Source: Armatimonas rosea
Lineage (GTDB): Bacteria > Armatimonadota > Armatimonadia > Armatimonadales > Armatimonadaceae
Reading direction: 5' to 3'
DNA: 64,000 nucleotides
Assembly: GCF_014202505.1 (NCBI RefSeq)
Contig: NZ_JACHGW010000006.1
Location: 157,852-221,851 of the forward strand
The stretch's first letter is position 1; the number at the start of each line of letters is the position of its first letter. Made by a program: the position numbers and the translations under genes. Shown here one piece after another: positions 11,049 through 19,400 of this stretch. Below the pieces are notes generated by a model, which was given only the letters and a program-made list of their open reading frames with translations, was not told the DNA's origin and searched no databases.

Positions 11049-12944
11049 CTACACCCGACGCCCGATTCGTGCGCCTTGGTAGGTCGCAGCCTCGACTGTC
11101 TGCGGGAGATTCGCATCGCCGATCGTATAGAGCTCTACCCCACTCTCGCGCAGGGCGTGGGTGAGGGAGCTCTCCGGGGTCGAGCCGATGGTGGCGACAA
11201 TCGCCTCGATGCCGTCGAGCACGAGCTCCTCCGCGGTATCGACATGGCGCAGGGTGATCGGGCACTGCTCGACCAGCTCGTAGCCAGGATGGAACGTGAC
11301 GCCGCGCTGGCGGAAGTGCTGGAGAAACTCATCCAGGAGCATGGTGTCGCCGGTGCCGCGGAGGGCGGGGAGCGCGGTCACAAAGACCACCTCTTTTCCC
11401 TGTGCCGAGAGGGCATCGCACGCGGTGAGGGCGCGATTGGAGCCCTCGCGGTCGAAGATCAGCACACGCTTGGCACTCCCGACCGCCCCTTGTAGCGCCT
11501 CGTGGACCGTCAGGGTCTCGGGGAAGCGCACGGGGCGCGAGCCGGTGGCGACAATCACGCAGTCGGGCTGGAGGGCGAGGATACTCTCGGGGGTGGCGCT
11601 GGTGCCAAGGCGCACGTCCAGCTTTTTCGCCTGGCGCTGGTAGTACTCGGCGATGCGAGCCCAGGGCTTACGGAGCGGGGACGCGGCGGCAAGCAGCACT
11701 TGCCCCCCGATCTGGCCGCTACGCTCTAGGACGATCACCTCGTGGCCGCGGTCGTGGGCGGTGAGCGCGGCTTCCATGCCCGCGGGTCCCGCACCCACGA
11801 CGACAACCCGCTTCCTCTTCTCCGCCGGAACCAGCTCCGACCAGCCGGGAATCGCCTCGCGGCTGGTGAGCGGGTTGTAGACACAGGTCATGCGGTCCAT
11901 CGCCCCGTGGCAAGACTGCAAGCAACGCGTGCAGTAGCGGATGTCGTCGAGCCTGCCCTCCTGCGCTTTTTTGGCATGGTGCGGGTCGCAGATATGGGCC
12001 TTGGTCATGCAGACCGCATCGAGCCAGCCCGCTGCGAGCGCATCCTCTGCCTGCTGCGCGGTGACGATCCGCCCGGCATGGAGTAGAGGAAGCTTGGTCA
12101 CCTTTCTCAGCTCCGCCGCCAGTGGCAGCCACTCACCCTCGGGCCTGGGGGTGGGGCCATGGTGAAAACGCGCATCGCCGCCCGTCGTGATGACGTAGTC
12201 TACGAGGCCGTCTGCCTCCAGCCGGTGCACCAAACCGCGGTAGACCTCAGGCGTGTTGCCGCGCTGCTCCATGTCATCGAGCTTTACCCGCACGCCCAGC
12301 GGCAGATCCTCGCCAATCGCTTGCCGCATCGCGACCAGGGTCTCTCGCAGGAAGCGCTCGCCGCCGACAAAGCCCCCGTACTCGTCGGTGCGGGTGTTCC
12401 AGTGGGGGTTGAGCATCTGGGAGTGGAGAAACGACTCGTGGGCGTGGAGCTCCAGCCCATCAACCCCGCCCGCCGCCGCCCGCCGCGCCGCCGCCGCGTG
12501 GGCCGCGATCAGCTCCTGGAGCTCGGTGATTGTGGGCACTTTTTTTGGCGCACTCTTGCCGCGCGGACCGGTCGGTGGGGTACTGGGAATCGGGCCAAAG
12601 ATCGGAACCCCCGGAAGCGGATGGAACCCCGGATGGCAGAGCTGGGCAAAGACCTTCATCCCATGCCGGTGTCCCGCCGCCGCCAGCGCGGCGTAGCGCG
12701 GGATGATCTCCTCCGACACATTCTGCATCCAGCCCGAGCCCGGCATCGGGGAGGTCGCCCCGATCACAAACAGCCCGACCCCACCCTTGGCACGCTCCTC
12801 GATATAGGCCTCAAACGCCGCCGACGGTAGCCCGCCATCGACCCACCAGCCGGCAAAGTGCCCGCTGATCACGACACGGTTTTTCATCGTCACGCCACGG
12901 ACACTCCAGGGCGAGAAGAGACGGGGAAACGGTGACTGGCTCAT
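11049..12944 (-). CDS. NADH:flavin oxidoreductase, 2,4-dienoyl-CoA reductase type
   Basis: A 631-residue enzyme of the FadH/trimethylamine dehydrogenase group. An N-terminal FMN-binding old-yellow-enzyme TIM barrel covers residues ~1-340 (MKNRVVISGHFAGWW, LELHAHESFLHSQMLNPHWN). A 4Fe-4S cluster motif follows (RYCTRCLQSCHGAMDRMTCVYNP). A C-terminal FAD/NAD(P) domain has VVVVGAGPAGMEAAL and IVATGSRP. It would reduce an enoyl or similar conjugated substrate with NAD(P)H; the precise substrate is unknown. Start ATG 12944 lies 7 bases after a TAAAAT box that is embedded in an 8-bp inverted repeat. Confidence 0.85.
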   Translation of the reverse strand: MSQSPFPRLFSPWSVRGVTMKNRVVISGHFAGWWVDGGLPSAAFEAYIEERAKGGVGLFVIGATSPMPGSGWMQNVSEEIIPRYAALAAAGHRHGMKVFAQLCHPGFHPLPGVPIFGPIPSTPPTGPRGKSAPKKVPTITELQELIAAHAAAARRAAAGGVDGLELHAHESFLHSQMLNPHWNTRTDEYGGFVGGERFLRETLVAMRQAIGEDLPLGVRVKLDDMEQRGNTPEVYRGLVHRLEADGLVDYVITTGGDARFHHGPTPRPEGEWLPLAAELRKVTKLPLLHAGRIVTAQQAEDALAAGWLDAVCMTKAHICDPHHAKKAQEGRLDDIRYCTRCLQSCHGAMDRMTCVYNPLTSREAIPGWSELVPAEKRKRVVVVGAGPAGMEAALTAHDRGHEVIVLERSGQIGGQVLLAAASPLRKPWARIAEYYQRQAKKLDVRLGTSATPESILALQPDCVIVATGSRPVRFPETLTVHEALQGAVGSAKRVLIFDREGSNRALTACDALSAQGKEVVFVTALPALRGTGDTMLLDEFLQHFRQRGVTFHPGYELVEQCPITLRHVDTAEELVLDGIEAIVATIGSTPESSLTHALRESGVELYTIGDANLPQTVEAATYQGARIGRRV

Positions 12945-12963
12945 GGCAGGTATTTTACCTGCC
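12945..12963. promoter_or_regulatory. Inverted repeat over the -10 box of the flavin reductase gene
   Basis: GGCAGGTA, three bases, TACCTGCC. The minus-strand -10 (TAAAAT, 12952-12957) and the predicted start site lie inside it. This is a plausible repressor operator. A plus-strand TATACT (12970-12975) lies just outside, so divergent transcription may be affected too. Confidence 0.55.
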
Positions 12964-13047
12964 TTCCGGTATACTGGGCCAAGATCAAGGGGGCGCGATG
13001 CAACAACAAACCTTACCCGAGGAGCAAGCCGTGCCGCTCACCACGAA

Positions 13048-13596
13048 GTGCAGCAGCAAGAGACTCTGCAACAGGCGCAGAGGCCCGTTTATCGCTATCA
13101 GCCCCCGCAGCGCCCGCTGAAGCTCATGGCACTCGCCTGGTACTTAACCGCAGGCGCACTCCTGATCGGTAGCCTCTACAATGGCCAAGAGCCTCTCACG
13201 ATCTGGGGGATGCTGGTTCCCGCTCCCGTCAGTACGCTACTCTTAGCGGCAGGTGGCCTAGGGTGTCTTGCGTTTGGCTGGGGGAGTGTGCTCCAAGCCC
13301 GTGCCCTGAAGGGAAAGCAGTGTAAGCTGGCCTTTCTGGACGACACGGTCGTGCTGCTCGACCTTGGGCGCCCCGGCTCGGAGCAGGAGCTCTTTCGCTT
13401 GTCCAAAGTGGACAGATTTCGCGTGGTTGAGACGAAGAAGGGCCGACGGCTGGACGTGTGGCTCACCTCAGGCTTGAGCTCGAATGGAACCAACAGTACT
13501 GCGTTTGCCTCCGAGGACATGGGCTCCGTAGAGGAGTTCGATGCCTTTGTCGCCCACCTCCGAGGCAAACTCCCCCCCGAAAAAGAGCGCCGCTAA
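13048..13596 (+). CDS. Two-helix membrane protein of unknown function
   Basis: About 182 residues from GTG 13048. A Gln/Pro-rich cytoplasmic N-terminus (QQQETLQQAQRPVYRYQPP) is followed by two hydrophobic segments (LMALAWYLTAGALLIGSLY and VSTLLLAAGGLGCLAFGWG) and a ~100-residue soluble domain. The start is uncertain. The only ATG with a good Shine-Dalgarno (AAGGGGG, ATG 12998) is in another frame that opens MQQQTLPEEQA and stops at 13120. The natural protein may be MQQQTLPEEQA joined to this frame, which would need a frameshift near 13030-13050. No family is recognised. A terminator follows. Confidence 0.55.
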   Translation: MQQQETLQQAQRPVYRYQPPQRPLKLMALAWYLTAGALLIGSLYNGQEPLTIWGMLVPAPVSTLLLAAGGLGCLAFGWGSVLQARALKGKQCKLAFLDDTVVLLDLGRPGSEQELFRLSKVDRFRVVETKKGRRLDVWLTSGLSSNGTNSTAFASEDMGSVEEFDAFVAHLRGKLPPEKERR

Positions 13597-13599
13597 GAG

Positions 13600-13633
13600 G
13601 CTCCGGGCCGTGAACGGCCCGGAGCGGATTTTA
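13600..13633. terminator. Intrinsic terminator
   Basis: GCTCCGGGCCGT, two bases, then its exact complement, followed by GGATTTT. The 12-bp stem ends the membrane protein gene and overlaps the convergent NmrA gene stop. Confidence 0.8.
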
Positions 13634-14575
13634 GTTGCGCGGGATGCGCTCGCCGTTTTTTGCGAGCCAGGCGGTGAAGTCCTGAAGCTCAGGGTTGAGC
13701 GCTTTCGAGGTCTCCGTGCTCCGTGCGGCGCAGAAGTCGTCGTTGAAGTCGTGGTAGAACTGGAATATATTGCCCAGGTCGTCGGCGCCGGGGAAGCCAA
13801 AGGTACGGTAGACCGCTGCGGGAACCGCGTTGTAGACTACTTCCTCACCAAAGACGCCACTTAGCCCGGTTGCCATTGCCGCGCCCGTGACGTGATCGCC
13901 CGCGATACCGACAGTCTTGCCGATCCACTCCGCGCCCGCTTTGAAGATCCCGTAGGCGCACTTTCCGATATCCTCCGCCGCGATCCCCGAGAGGGGCTTG
14001 TCGCCCATGGGGAGCGTGATGGCCAGCTTGCCATCGGGGCCGCGCTGGGGGCCCATTCCAAAGTAGATAAAGTTATCCCAGTAGAACGACGTCAGCAAGA
14101 ACGTCGTGGGGACATCGGCGAAGAACGCATTGGCCTCGCCCTTAGCATCGAAGTGGGGAACCTTGTACTTGCCCTGAAGGGTTGGCATCCGGTCATCGGT
14201 AAGAGGCACCCACTTGCGCGTGTCCTCCAGCGTGGACCAGATCACATGGGCGACTCCTGCGTTCTTGGCCGCGGTCGCCAGGTTCTTCGCCTGCGCCAGC
14301 TCGGTCTCGGTCGAGAAGTGCTCCCAGAAGTTCGTGACACAGTACGCGCCGTGTGCTCCCGCAAAGGCCGCCTCCAGGCTCGCTAGGTCGTCGAGGTTAG
14401 CCGCAACCACCTCCGCACCCAGCGCCGCCAGCGCCAGCGCCTTCTCCGACTCAACATTTCGCGTGATCGCACGAACCGCAAAGGTCCCCGCGGGATCGCT
14501 CAAGATCGCGCGAACCAGACTGCCACCTTGGGCTCCGGTTGCGCCAATAACCGCAATGATAGGTTTTGTGCTCAT
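13631..14575 (-). CDS. NmrA-like NAD(P)-binding protein
   Basis: A 314-residue protein of the atypical short-chain dehydrogenase NmrA/HSCARG group. The N-terminal Rossmann glycine motif is clear (IIAVIGATGAQGGSLVRAI), and ITRNVESEKA follows as the typical NADP-contacting arginine region. The catalytic YxxxK is not obvious, in line with family members that act as redox sensors rather than enzymes. Start ATG 14575 (MSTKP) is preferred over an upstream in-frame start at 14593. It is divergent from the DacB gene, with a palindromic element between. Confidence 0.8.
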   Translation of the reverse strand: MSTKPIIAVIGATGAQGGSLVRAILSDPAGTFAVRAITRNVESEKALALAALGAEVVAANLDDLASLEAAFAGAHGAYCVTNFWEHFSTETELAQAKNLATAAKNAGVAHVIWSTLEDTRKWVPLTDDRMPTLQGKYKVPHFDAKGEANAFFADVPTTFLLTSFYWDNFIYFGMGPQRGPDGKLAITLPMGDKPLSGIAAEDIGKCAYGIFKAGAEWIGKTVGIAGDHVTGAAMATGLSGVFGEEVVYNAVPAAVYRTFGFPGADDLGNIFQFYHDFNDDFCAARSTETSKALNPELQDFTAWLAKNGERIPRN

Positions 14576-14626
14576 AGGTTTATCAATACACACGCCTCAG
14601 AAATTAGTTCCACATCACAGTATTAA

Positions 14627-14688
14627 TGTCGCGGAGCGACTTGGTGGCGCTTGCGCCAGAAGCGAAGCGGGCCCGTGTCGTTCCTGAC
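14627..14688 (+). repeat. Multi-hairpin repeat element, copy 1
   Basis: Begins GTCGCGGAGCGACTTGGTGG and continues through a TGGCGC/GCGCCA hairpin, AGAAGCGAAGCG and a GTGTC/GACAC hairpin, ending 7 bases before the dacB -10 box. The same series of blocks occurs inverted at 44054-44121 with different but still paired stems. Confidence 0.65.
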
Positions 14689-14695
14689 ACTAGGG

Positions 14696-14701
14696 TAAAA
14701 T
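14696..14701 (+). promoter_or_regulatory. Leaderless-type -10 element of dacB
   Basis: AGGGTAAAAT ends 5 bases before ATG 14707. No Shine-Dalgarno is present. Confidence 0.55.
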
Positions 14702-14706
14702 AGGGC

Positions 14707-16077
14707 ATGCTTGCTCCGCTCCTCTGTCTCGCTACCCTTGTGCCGCTCCAAGCTCCCGCTCCGATTGCCGCCCGCCTGGAGAGAACCCTTGCGGCTCCGA
14801 GCCTGAAACCGGCGACGGTTGGGGTGCGGGTCGTCTCGCTGGACTCTGGCAAGCTACTCTTTGAGCGCAACTCGGATAAGTCCCTAATGCCGGCATCCAA
14901 CATGAAGATCGTCACCTGCTCCGCCACACTTGCGCTATTAGGGCCCAGTTTTAGCTACACCACAGGGGTCTACGCCAGCGGCGACGACTTGATTTTAAAA
15001 GGAAGCGGCGATCCCTCGCTGGACTTTGCGCGGCTCAAGACACTTGCCGCGGCGGTGAAGGCAGCAGGAGTGACGGAGCTCAAGGGACGGCTCCTCTACG
15101 ATGCGTCGGTCTTCGATACCGACGTCCTAGGCGAGGGGTGGCAGTGGGACGACGAGGAGTTTTACTACTCGGCGCAGGTCTCCGGCCTCTCGTGCGACGA
15201 GAATGTCGCGCTGGTGATTGTCAAACCGGGCGCAGTCGGCGAGGCCCCGACCGTCGAGGCCAGCCCGTACTTCACGGTGGAGAACAAAGCGACCACCAGC
15301 GACGGCAAGGAGCAAGCGCTCTCGGTGAGCCGTAAGCGGGGGCTCAATACGCTGGTCATCACAGGCACGCTGGGGGCGAAGGCTGAGCCCAAGCGCACCG
15401 CGATCACGGTCGAGGACCCCGCGCCCTTCGCGGCGTTTCGCTTCGCCGAGGCGCTCCGTGCGGCAGGGGTCACCGTCTCCGAGAGTGTTGTTCTGGCTCC
15501 CGGTAAGACTCCCGACGGCGCGATGCCGGTGGCGAGCTCGGTCTCCAAGCCACTCTCGCAGCTCGCCGCGGACTTCATGAAGCCCTCCGACAACCTCTTT
15601 GGTGAGTGCTTCCTCAAGACTCTCGGGGCGATCAAGGGCAAGAAAGGCTCGACCTCCGAGGGCGCAAGAGTGGTCCGAGAGTGGCTCAAGTCCCGCAACA
15701 TCCCGCTCGCAGGCTTCTACCAGGCCGACGGCTCCGGGCTCTCCCGGATGAACCTCGTTACCGCGCAGCTCCTGATGGGAATCTTGCGAGACCGCGCAGG
15801 GGATGCAAATTTCCGCGCTGCCTTGCCCATTGGTGGGGTGGACGGTACCCTGAAGAGTCGCTTCAAGAACACCCCTGCGGCCAACAACGTTCGTGCCAAG
15901 ACCGGAACGCTCACCGGGGCATCGTCGCTGTCTGGTTATGTCACGACAAAAGCGGGCGAGCGGCTCGCGTTTTCTATCCTCATGAACCACTACGACCGCG
16001 AAGGCGGCTCGTCGGTGGCCCGCTCCCTACAAGATGCGCTGGTGATCACCCTGCTTGACCTGCCCGCTCGGCGCTGA
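14707..16077 (+). CDS. dacB: D-alanyl-D-alanine carboxypeptidase/endopeptidase, PBP4 type
   Basis: A 456-residue peptidase family S13 protein. An N-terminal signal is present (LAPLLCLATLVPLQAPAP). The three penicillin-binding motifs are visible: SxxK as ASNMK (near residue 65), SxN as PSDNLFGE (near 297) and KTG as RAKTGTLTG (near 399). It trims or cleaves peptidoglycan cross-links in the periplasm. The length fits the DacB/PBP4 class. Monocistronic, leaderless-type start. Confidence 0.9.
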   Translation: MLAPLLCLATLVPLQAPAPIAARLERTLAAPSLKPATVGVRVVSLDSGKLLFERNSDKSLMPASNMKIVTCSATLALLGPSFSYTTGVYASGDDLILKGSGDPSLDFARLKTLAAAVKAAGVTELKGRLLYDASVFDTDVLGEGWQWDDEEFYYSAQVSGLSCDENVALVIVKPGAVGEAPTVEASPYFTVENKATTSDGKEQALSVSRKRGLNTLVITGTLGAKAEPKRTAITVEDPAPFAAFRFAEALRAAGVTVSESVVLAPGKTPDGAMPVASSVSKPLSQLAADFMKPSDNLFGECFLKTLGAIKGKKGSTSEGARVVREWLKSRNIPLAGFYQADGSGLSRMNLVTAQLLMGILRDRAGDANFRAALPIGGVDGTLKSRFKNTPAANNVRAKTGTLTGASSLSGYVTTKAGERLAFSILMNHYDREGGSSVARSLQDALVITLLDLPARR

Positions 16078-16115
16078 GGTCGGAAATTTTTCAAAATATA
16101 GATTAGGGAATATGT

Positions 16116-16121
16116 TAGAAT
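16116..16121 (+). promoter_or_regulatory. Leaderless-type -10 element
   Basis: TAGAAT overlaps an ATG at 16120, so the real start is the next in-frame ATG (16129), 7 bases downstream. Confidence 0.55.
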
Positions 16122-16128
16122 GGCCAGC

Positions 16129-18321
16129 ATGCGCCCCTTATTGCTGGCCCTGTTCCTACTGCTATCTTCCCTCTGCCTCGCCGACGACACGCCGGGGCAC
16201 TCCAGCCACGGATCTGCATTTGATTCGGGAATGCGGACCAAGCCGTGGGTCATCAAGGGAATTGGCGATACTCCGTTTCCGATTACCTCCAAGGGCCCCG
16301 AGGTCCAGAAGTGGTTCGACCAGGGCAACGCCCTGCTCCACTCCTTCTGGTTCGAGGAGGCTGAGCGCTCCTTCCGCTGGTGCCTCAAGCTGGACCCCGA
16401 GAATCCCATGGCCTACTGGAGCCTGGCGCGCTGCGGATTCAACTGGTTCACGGTGGGGGTGCCCAACTACGACGATAAAAACTTCGACCGGTATAAAGCA
16501 TTTCTGAGCGAGGCAGTGCGCCGCAAGAGCAAGGTGAGCGAGCGGGAGCGGATGTACATCGAGGCGTGGGAGAAGACCTACGCGCCGCTGGAGAAGAATC
16601 GCGCCAAGACCATGTGTGCGGCGCTCCAGCAGATCGTGATTCGGTTCCCCGATGATATTGAGGCCAAGAGTCTTCTAGCCCTCTACAACATCGGGCAGGG
16701 GAGCGCGTTTGCCAATGAGCTGCTGATCCAGCAGGTGCTCGCCAAGAACCCCATGCATCCGGGGGCGCACCACGCCAGCATCCACAACTGGGACGGGGTC
16801 TCGTCGGATCAGGCGATTCGGAGCTGCGAGCTCTACGGCAAGTCCGCCCCCGATATCGGCCACGCGATGCACATGCCTGGCCATATCTACAGCAAGATCG
16901 GCATGTGGCACGAGGCTGCCATCGCCATGGACTCCGCGACTCGCACCGAGCTGCGGTACATGAACGACCGCTTGGCGCTGCCCTTCGAGACCTGGAACTA
17001 CCCGCACAACCGCAACTACCTCTGCTACATCCAGGAGCAGCTCGGCATGGCACAGGCCTCGCTCCAAGGCTCCGCCGACATGCTAGCCGCCCCGCGCGAC
17101 CCGGAGTACAACCCGGCGGAGACAGGCGCGATCGTGGGCCAGGGACTTGAGGCACGGATCCGCGCCCTGATCAAGTTCGAGCGCTGGAACCAGATCCTCG
17201 CCCCCAACGGCATCGAGTGGAACGATAAAAACGACGATGGCAAGCTGGTCCGGGCATTTGCGGAAGCGCTTGCCCTCAGCGGTACCGGCAAGAACTTCGA
17301 GGCCCGGGAGCGGGTGACAACTCTCCGCTCGCTCTTGGAGAAGCTCAAGGCCACAGCGCCTCCCGGCACGCCGATTCCGTCACCGTCGCCGCTGGACCTG
17401 ATGGCCGATATCGCCGATGGGATCGTGAGCCTCGGGGAGGGGAGTGTACTCGATGGCCAGCGCAAGCTGCTCAATGCCGCCGAGATGGAGCAAAAATTCC
17501 GAGACAAGGGCGAGTACCAGAACGATCCGCCCGGGCAAGCCTGGCCAGTCATGCGCATCCTGGGCGATCACTACCGCAAGAGCGGCGATAACAAGCTCGC
17601 CATCAGCTGCTACGAGCAGGCGCTCAAAAACGAGCCCAACGATGGTTTCTCGCTCTCTGGGCTGGCGCTGGCGCACTTCTACAATGGAAATCGGGAGAAG
17701 GCGACGGTCTACGCGGGCCGGCTCTCCTATGTCTGGTCCCAGGCTGATCCGAATCTGAAGTGGCTTGAGGACGTGAAGAAGCTCGGTCTGGATGCCAAGC
17801 CGATCGCGCAGACACCGCGGCCGGAGCGGCTCTACCAGCCAAAGACCCTAGACACCATTGGTCCGATGAACTGGCAGCCGTTCCAGGCACCGAGTCTTCA
17901 GGTCGTGGACCGGAGCGGCAAGAAGGTCAGCCTCCAAGACTACAAGGGTAAGAATGTCATCCTGGTGTTCTTCCTCGGAGATGCCTGTGTCCACTGTGTC
18001 GGGCAGCTCAAGTCCCTCAACGACAAGAGCGCGGACTTCGAAGAGCAGAACACAGTGATCTTGGCGGTGTGTAGCCAGACTCCGGCGAAGCTGAAGGCAT
18101 CGAAGGCGCTGGACCAGGCAAGCATCAAGTTCCTCTCGGACAACGCCCATGAAAACGCCCGCCGGTTCTCGTCGTACGATGACTTCGAGGAGATCGAGCT
18201 CCACTCCACCATCCTGATCGACAAGGCGGGCCGTGTCCGCTGGAAGCGAACGGGTGGCGATCCGTTCACCAACCTCGACTTCCTGATGGGCGAGCTCAAG
18301 CGCGTCAATAAATCGAAGTAA
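16129..18321 (+). CDS. TPR protein with C-terminal thioredoxin-like (AhpC/TSA) domain
   Basis: A 730-residue secreted protein starting at ATG 16129 with a signal peptide (MRPLLLALFLLLSSLCLA). Helical tetratricopeptide-like repeats fill most of the chain (FEEAERSFRWCLKLDPENPMAYW near residue 75; AISCYEQALKNEPNDGFSLSGLALAHFYNG near 490). A C-terminal redoxin domain starts near residue 585 (APSLQVVDRSGKKVSLQDYKGK), with a CVHC active-site pair in FLGDACVHCVGQL. The domain order suggests a scaffold delivering a periplasmic thiol-redox activity; partners are unknown. Its stop is 3 bases from the convergent esterase stop. Confidence 0.8.
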   Translation: MRPLLLALFLLLSSLCLADDTPGHSSHGSAFDSGMRTKPWVIKGIGDTPFPITSKGPEVQKWFDQGNALLHSFWFEEAERSFRWCLKLDPENPMAYWSLARCGFNWFTVGVPNYDDKNFDRYKAFLSEAVRRKSKVSERERMYIEAWEKTYAPLEKNRAKTMCAALQQIVIRFPDDIEAKSLLALYNIGQGSAFANELLIQQVLAKNPMHPGAHHASIHNWDGVSSDQAIRSCELYGKSAPDIGHAMHMPGHIYSKIGMWHEAAIAMDSATRTELRYMNDRLALPFETWNYPHNRNYLCYIQEQLGMAQASLQGSADMLAAPRDPEYNPAETGAIVGQGLEARIRALIKFERWNQILAPNGIEWNDKNDDGKLVRAFAEALALSGTGKNFEARERVTTLRSLLEKLKATAPPGTPIPSPSPLDLMADIADGIVSLGEGSVLDGQRKLLNAAEMEQKFRDKGEYQNDPPGQAWPVMRILGDHYRKSGDNKLAISCYEQALKNEPNDGFSLSGLALAHFYNGNREKATVYAGRLSYVWSQADPNLKWLEDVKKLGLDAKPIAQTPRPERLYQPKTLDTIGPMNWQPFQAPSLQVVDRSGKKVSLQDYKGKNVILVFFLGDACVHCVGQLKSLNDKSADFEEQNTVILAVCSQTPAKLKASKALDQASIKFLSDNAHENARRFSSYDDFEEIELHSTILIDKAGRVRWKRTGGDPFTNLDFLMGELKRVNKSK

Positions 18322-18323
18322 GG

Positions 18324-19301
18324 CTAGAGCTTCTCCGCGAAGGCTAGAAACGCGGTCCAGTCCTCAGGGGTCAGGGCGTGCTTGCCCGGGCGCATGAACT
18401 TTTGCACCAGCTTCTCGTCGCCGCCCAGTAGCTTCCAGGTGGGCAGGGCGGCGTCGAGGAGGGAGAACTGACCGTCGTAGTTGGCCCAGGTGTCCTCTTG
18501 CGCGTTGGAGAGCAGGATCGGGCGGGGCGCGACACAGGCGAGCAGGCAGTGCTGGTCGAAGGGCAGGTCTGCGGTACGCTCATTGAACTTCTTGTAGGCA
18601 TCGTTGAACCAGTGGGGGAAGACCGTGTTGATGCGCTGGACGGACTCTCCAATCGTCCCGCGGCTCGGGGCCGCGCCTCCGGTGCCGGACTGGTGGGGGA
18701 TGACCGCCGCCAGGCGCTCGTCGCGCGCACCCGCGAGCAGTGTCGCCTTCCCCAGGCGCGAGTGCCCCAGCGCGATGAGCTTCTTGCTGTCGAGCTCGGG
18801 GACGGTCAGTGCCCAGTCCACCATGCGGGAGAATCCCCACGCCCAGAGCGAGACAGCCCGGTACTTGGACTCGTAGAGCGGCGACTCTTTCCGGTCCGCT
18901 GCCAGCTCCTCGTAGCAGACAGTCGCAATCGCAAACCCACGCCGCGCCGCCTCCGCAAAGCTCCACGCGGTCGGCCCGGAGTGCAGCGACTCATTTCCCG
19001 TGAAGTTCAGCGCCAGAAAGGTCGGGACGGGCTTGGACTGCTTAAGGGGAAGCGTCAGCTGGAGCGCCACCGGGCCAAGAATCCCGGTGTGTAGGCGAAT
19101 ATTGCGGAGCAGAAACCCGTCCATGGGCTTCTCGTTCACCACGGTTGCTTTGGGAGCCTCCGCGGGAGGTGCCTCGCCGTACATCAGCCCGGTGAATTGC
19201 TTAAGGAGCTCCGGGCGCCGCTTCGTCCGCCACTGATCCGCGGTGGTGCCCGGTACAAATACGTGAGGGAGCGGGCCAGCAATGCCCTTAAGGTCGTCCA
19301 T
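18324..19301 (-). CDS. CE15-like/acetyl xylan esterase-type alpha/beta hydrolase
   Basis: A 325-residue alpha/beta hydrolase. The nucleophile elbow is GHSRLGK (LIALGHSRLGKATLLAG), like the G-x-S-R-x-G-K signature of glucuronoyl esterases (CE15). RPILLSNAQEDTWANYDGQ follows in the acid region, and a late histidine occurs in GKHALTPEDW. It may cleave ester links in plant cell-wall glucuronoxylan; this is family inference. No signal peptide is seen, which is unusual for the family. The ATG lies 6 bases outside the left terminal repeat of the adjacent transposable element, so its natural upstream region has probably been replaced. Confidence 0.7.
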   Translation of the reverse strand: MDDLKGIAGPLPHVFVPGTTADQWRTKRRPELLKQFTGLMYGEAPPAEAPKATVVNEKPMDGFLLRNIRLHTGILGPVALQLTLPLKQSKPVPTFLALNFTGNESLHSGPTAWSFAEAARRGFAIATVCYEELAADRKESPLYESKYRAVSLWAWGFSRMVDWALTVPELDSKKLIALGHSRLGKATLLAGARDERLAAVIPHQSGTGGAAPSRGTIGESVQRINTVFPHWFNDAYKKFNERTADLPFDQHCLLACVAPRPILLSNAQEDTWANYDGQFSLLDAALPTWKLLGGDEKLVQKFMRPGKHALTPEDWTAFLAFAEKL

Positions 19302-19307
19302 ATGCTT

Positions 19308-19339
19308 AGGTTCGTGCGAGGAGTTGAAAATTCCTCGCT
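19308..19339 (+). repeat. Left 32-bp terminal inverted repeat
   Basis: A perfect inverse of 19881-19912. It contains a 6-bp stem (CGAGGA/TCCTCG) with a 9-base loop. Confidence 0.85.
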
Positions 19340-19400
19340 GAAGGCAACCCGTTGCCGGATGTCCTGCTGGACAGAAAATTGTTGGGGCATTTTATCAGAA

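Noticed and set aside
15127..15990. Minus-strand frame inside dacB
   Set aside because: The plus-strand S13 motifs are complete, so the reverse frame is a shadow.
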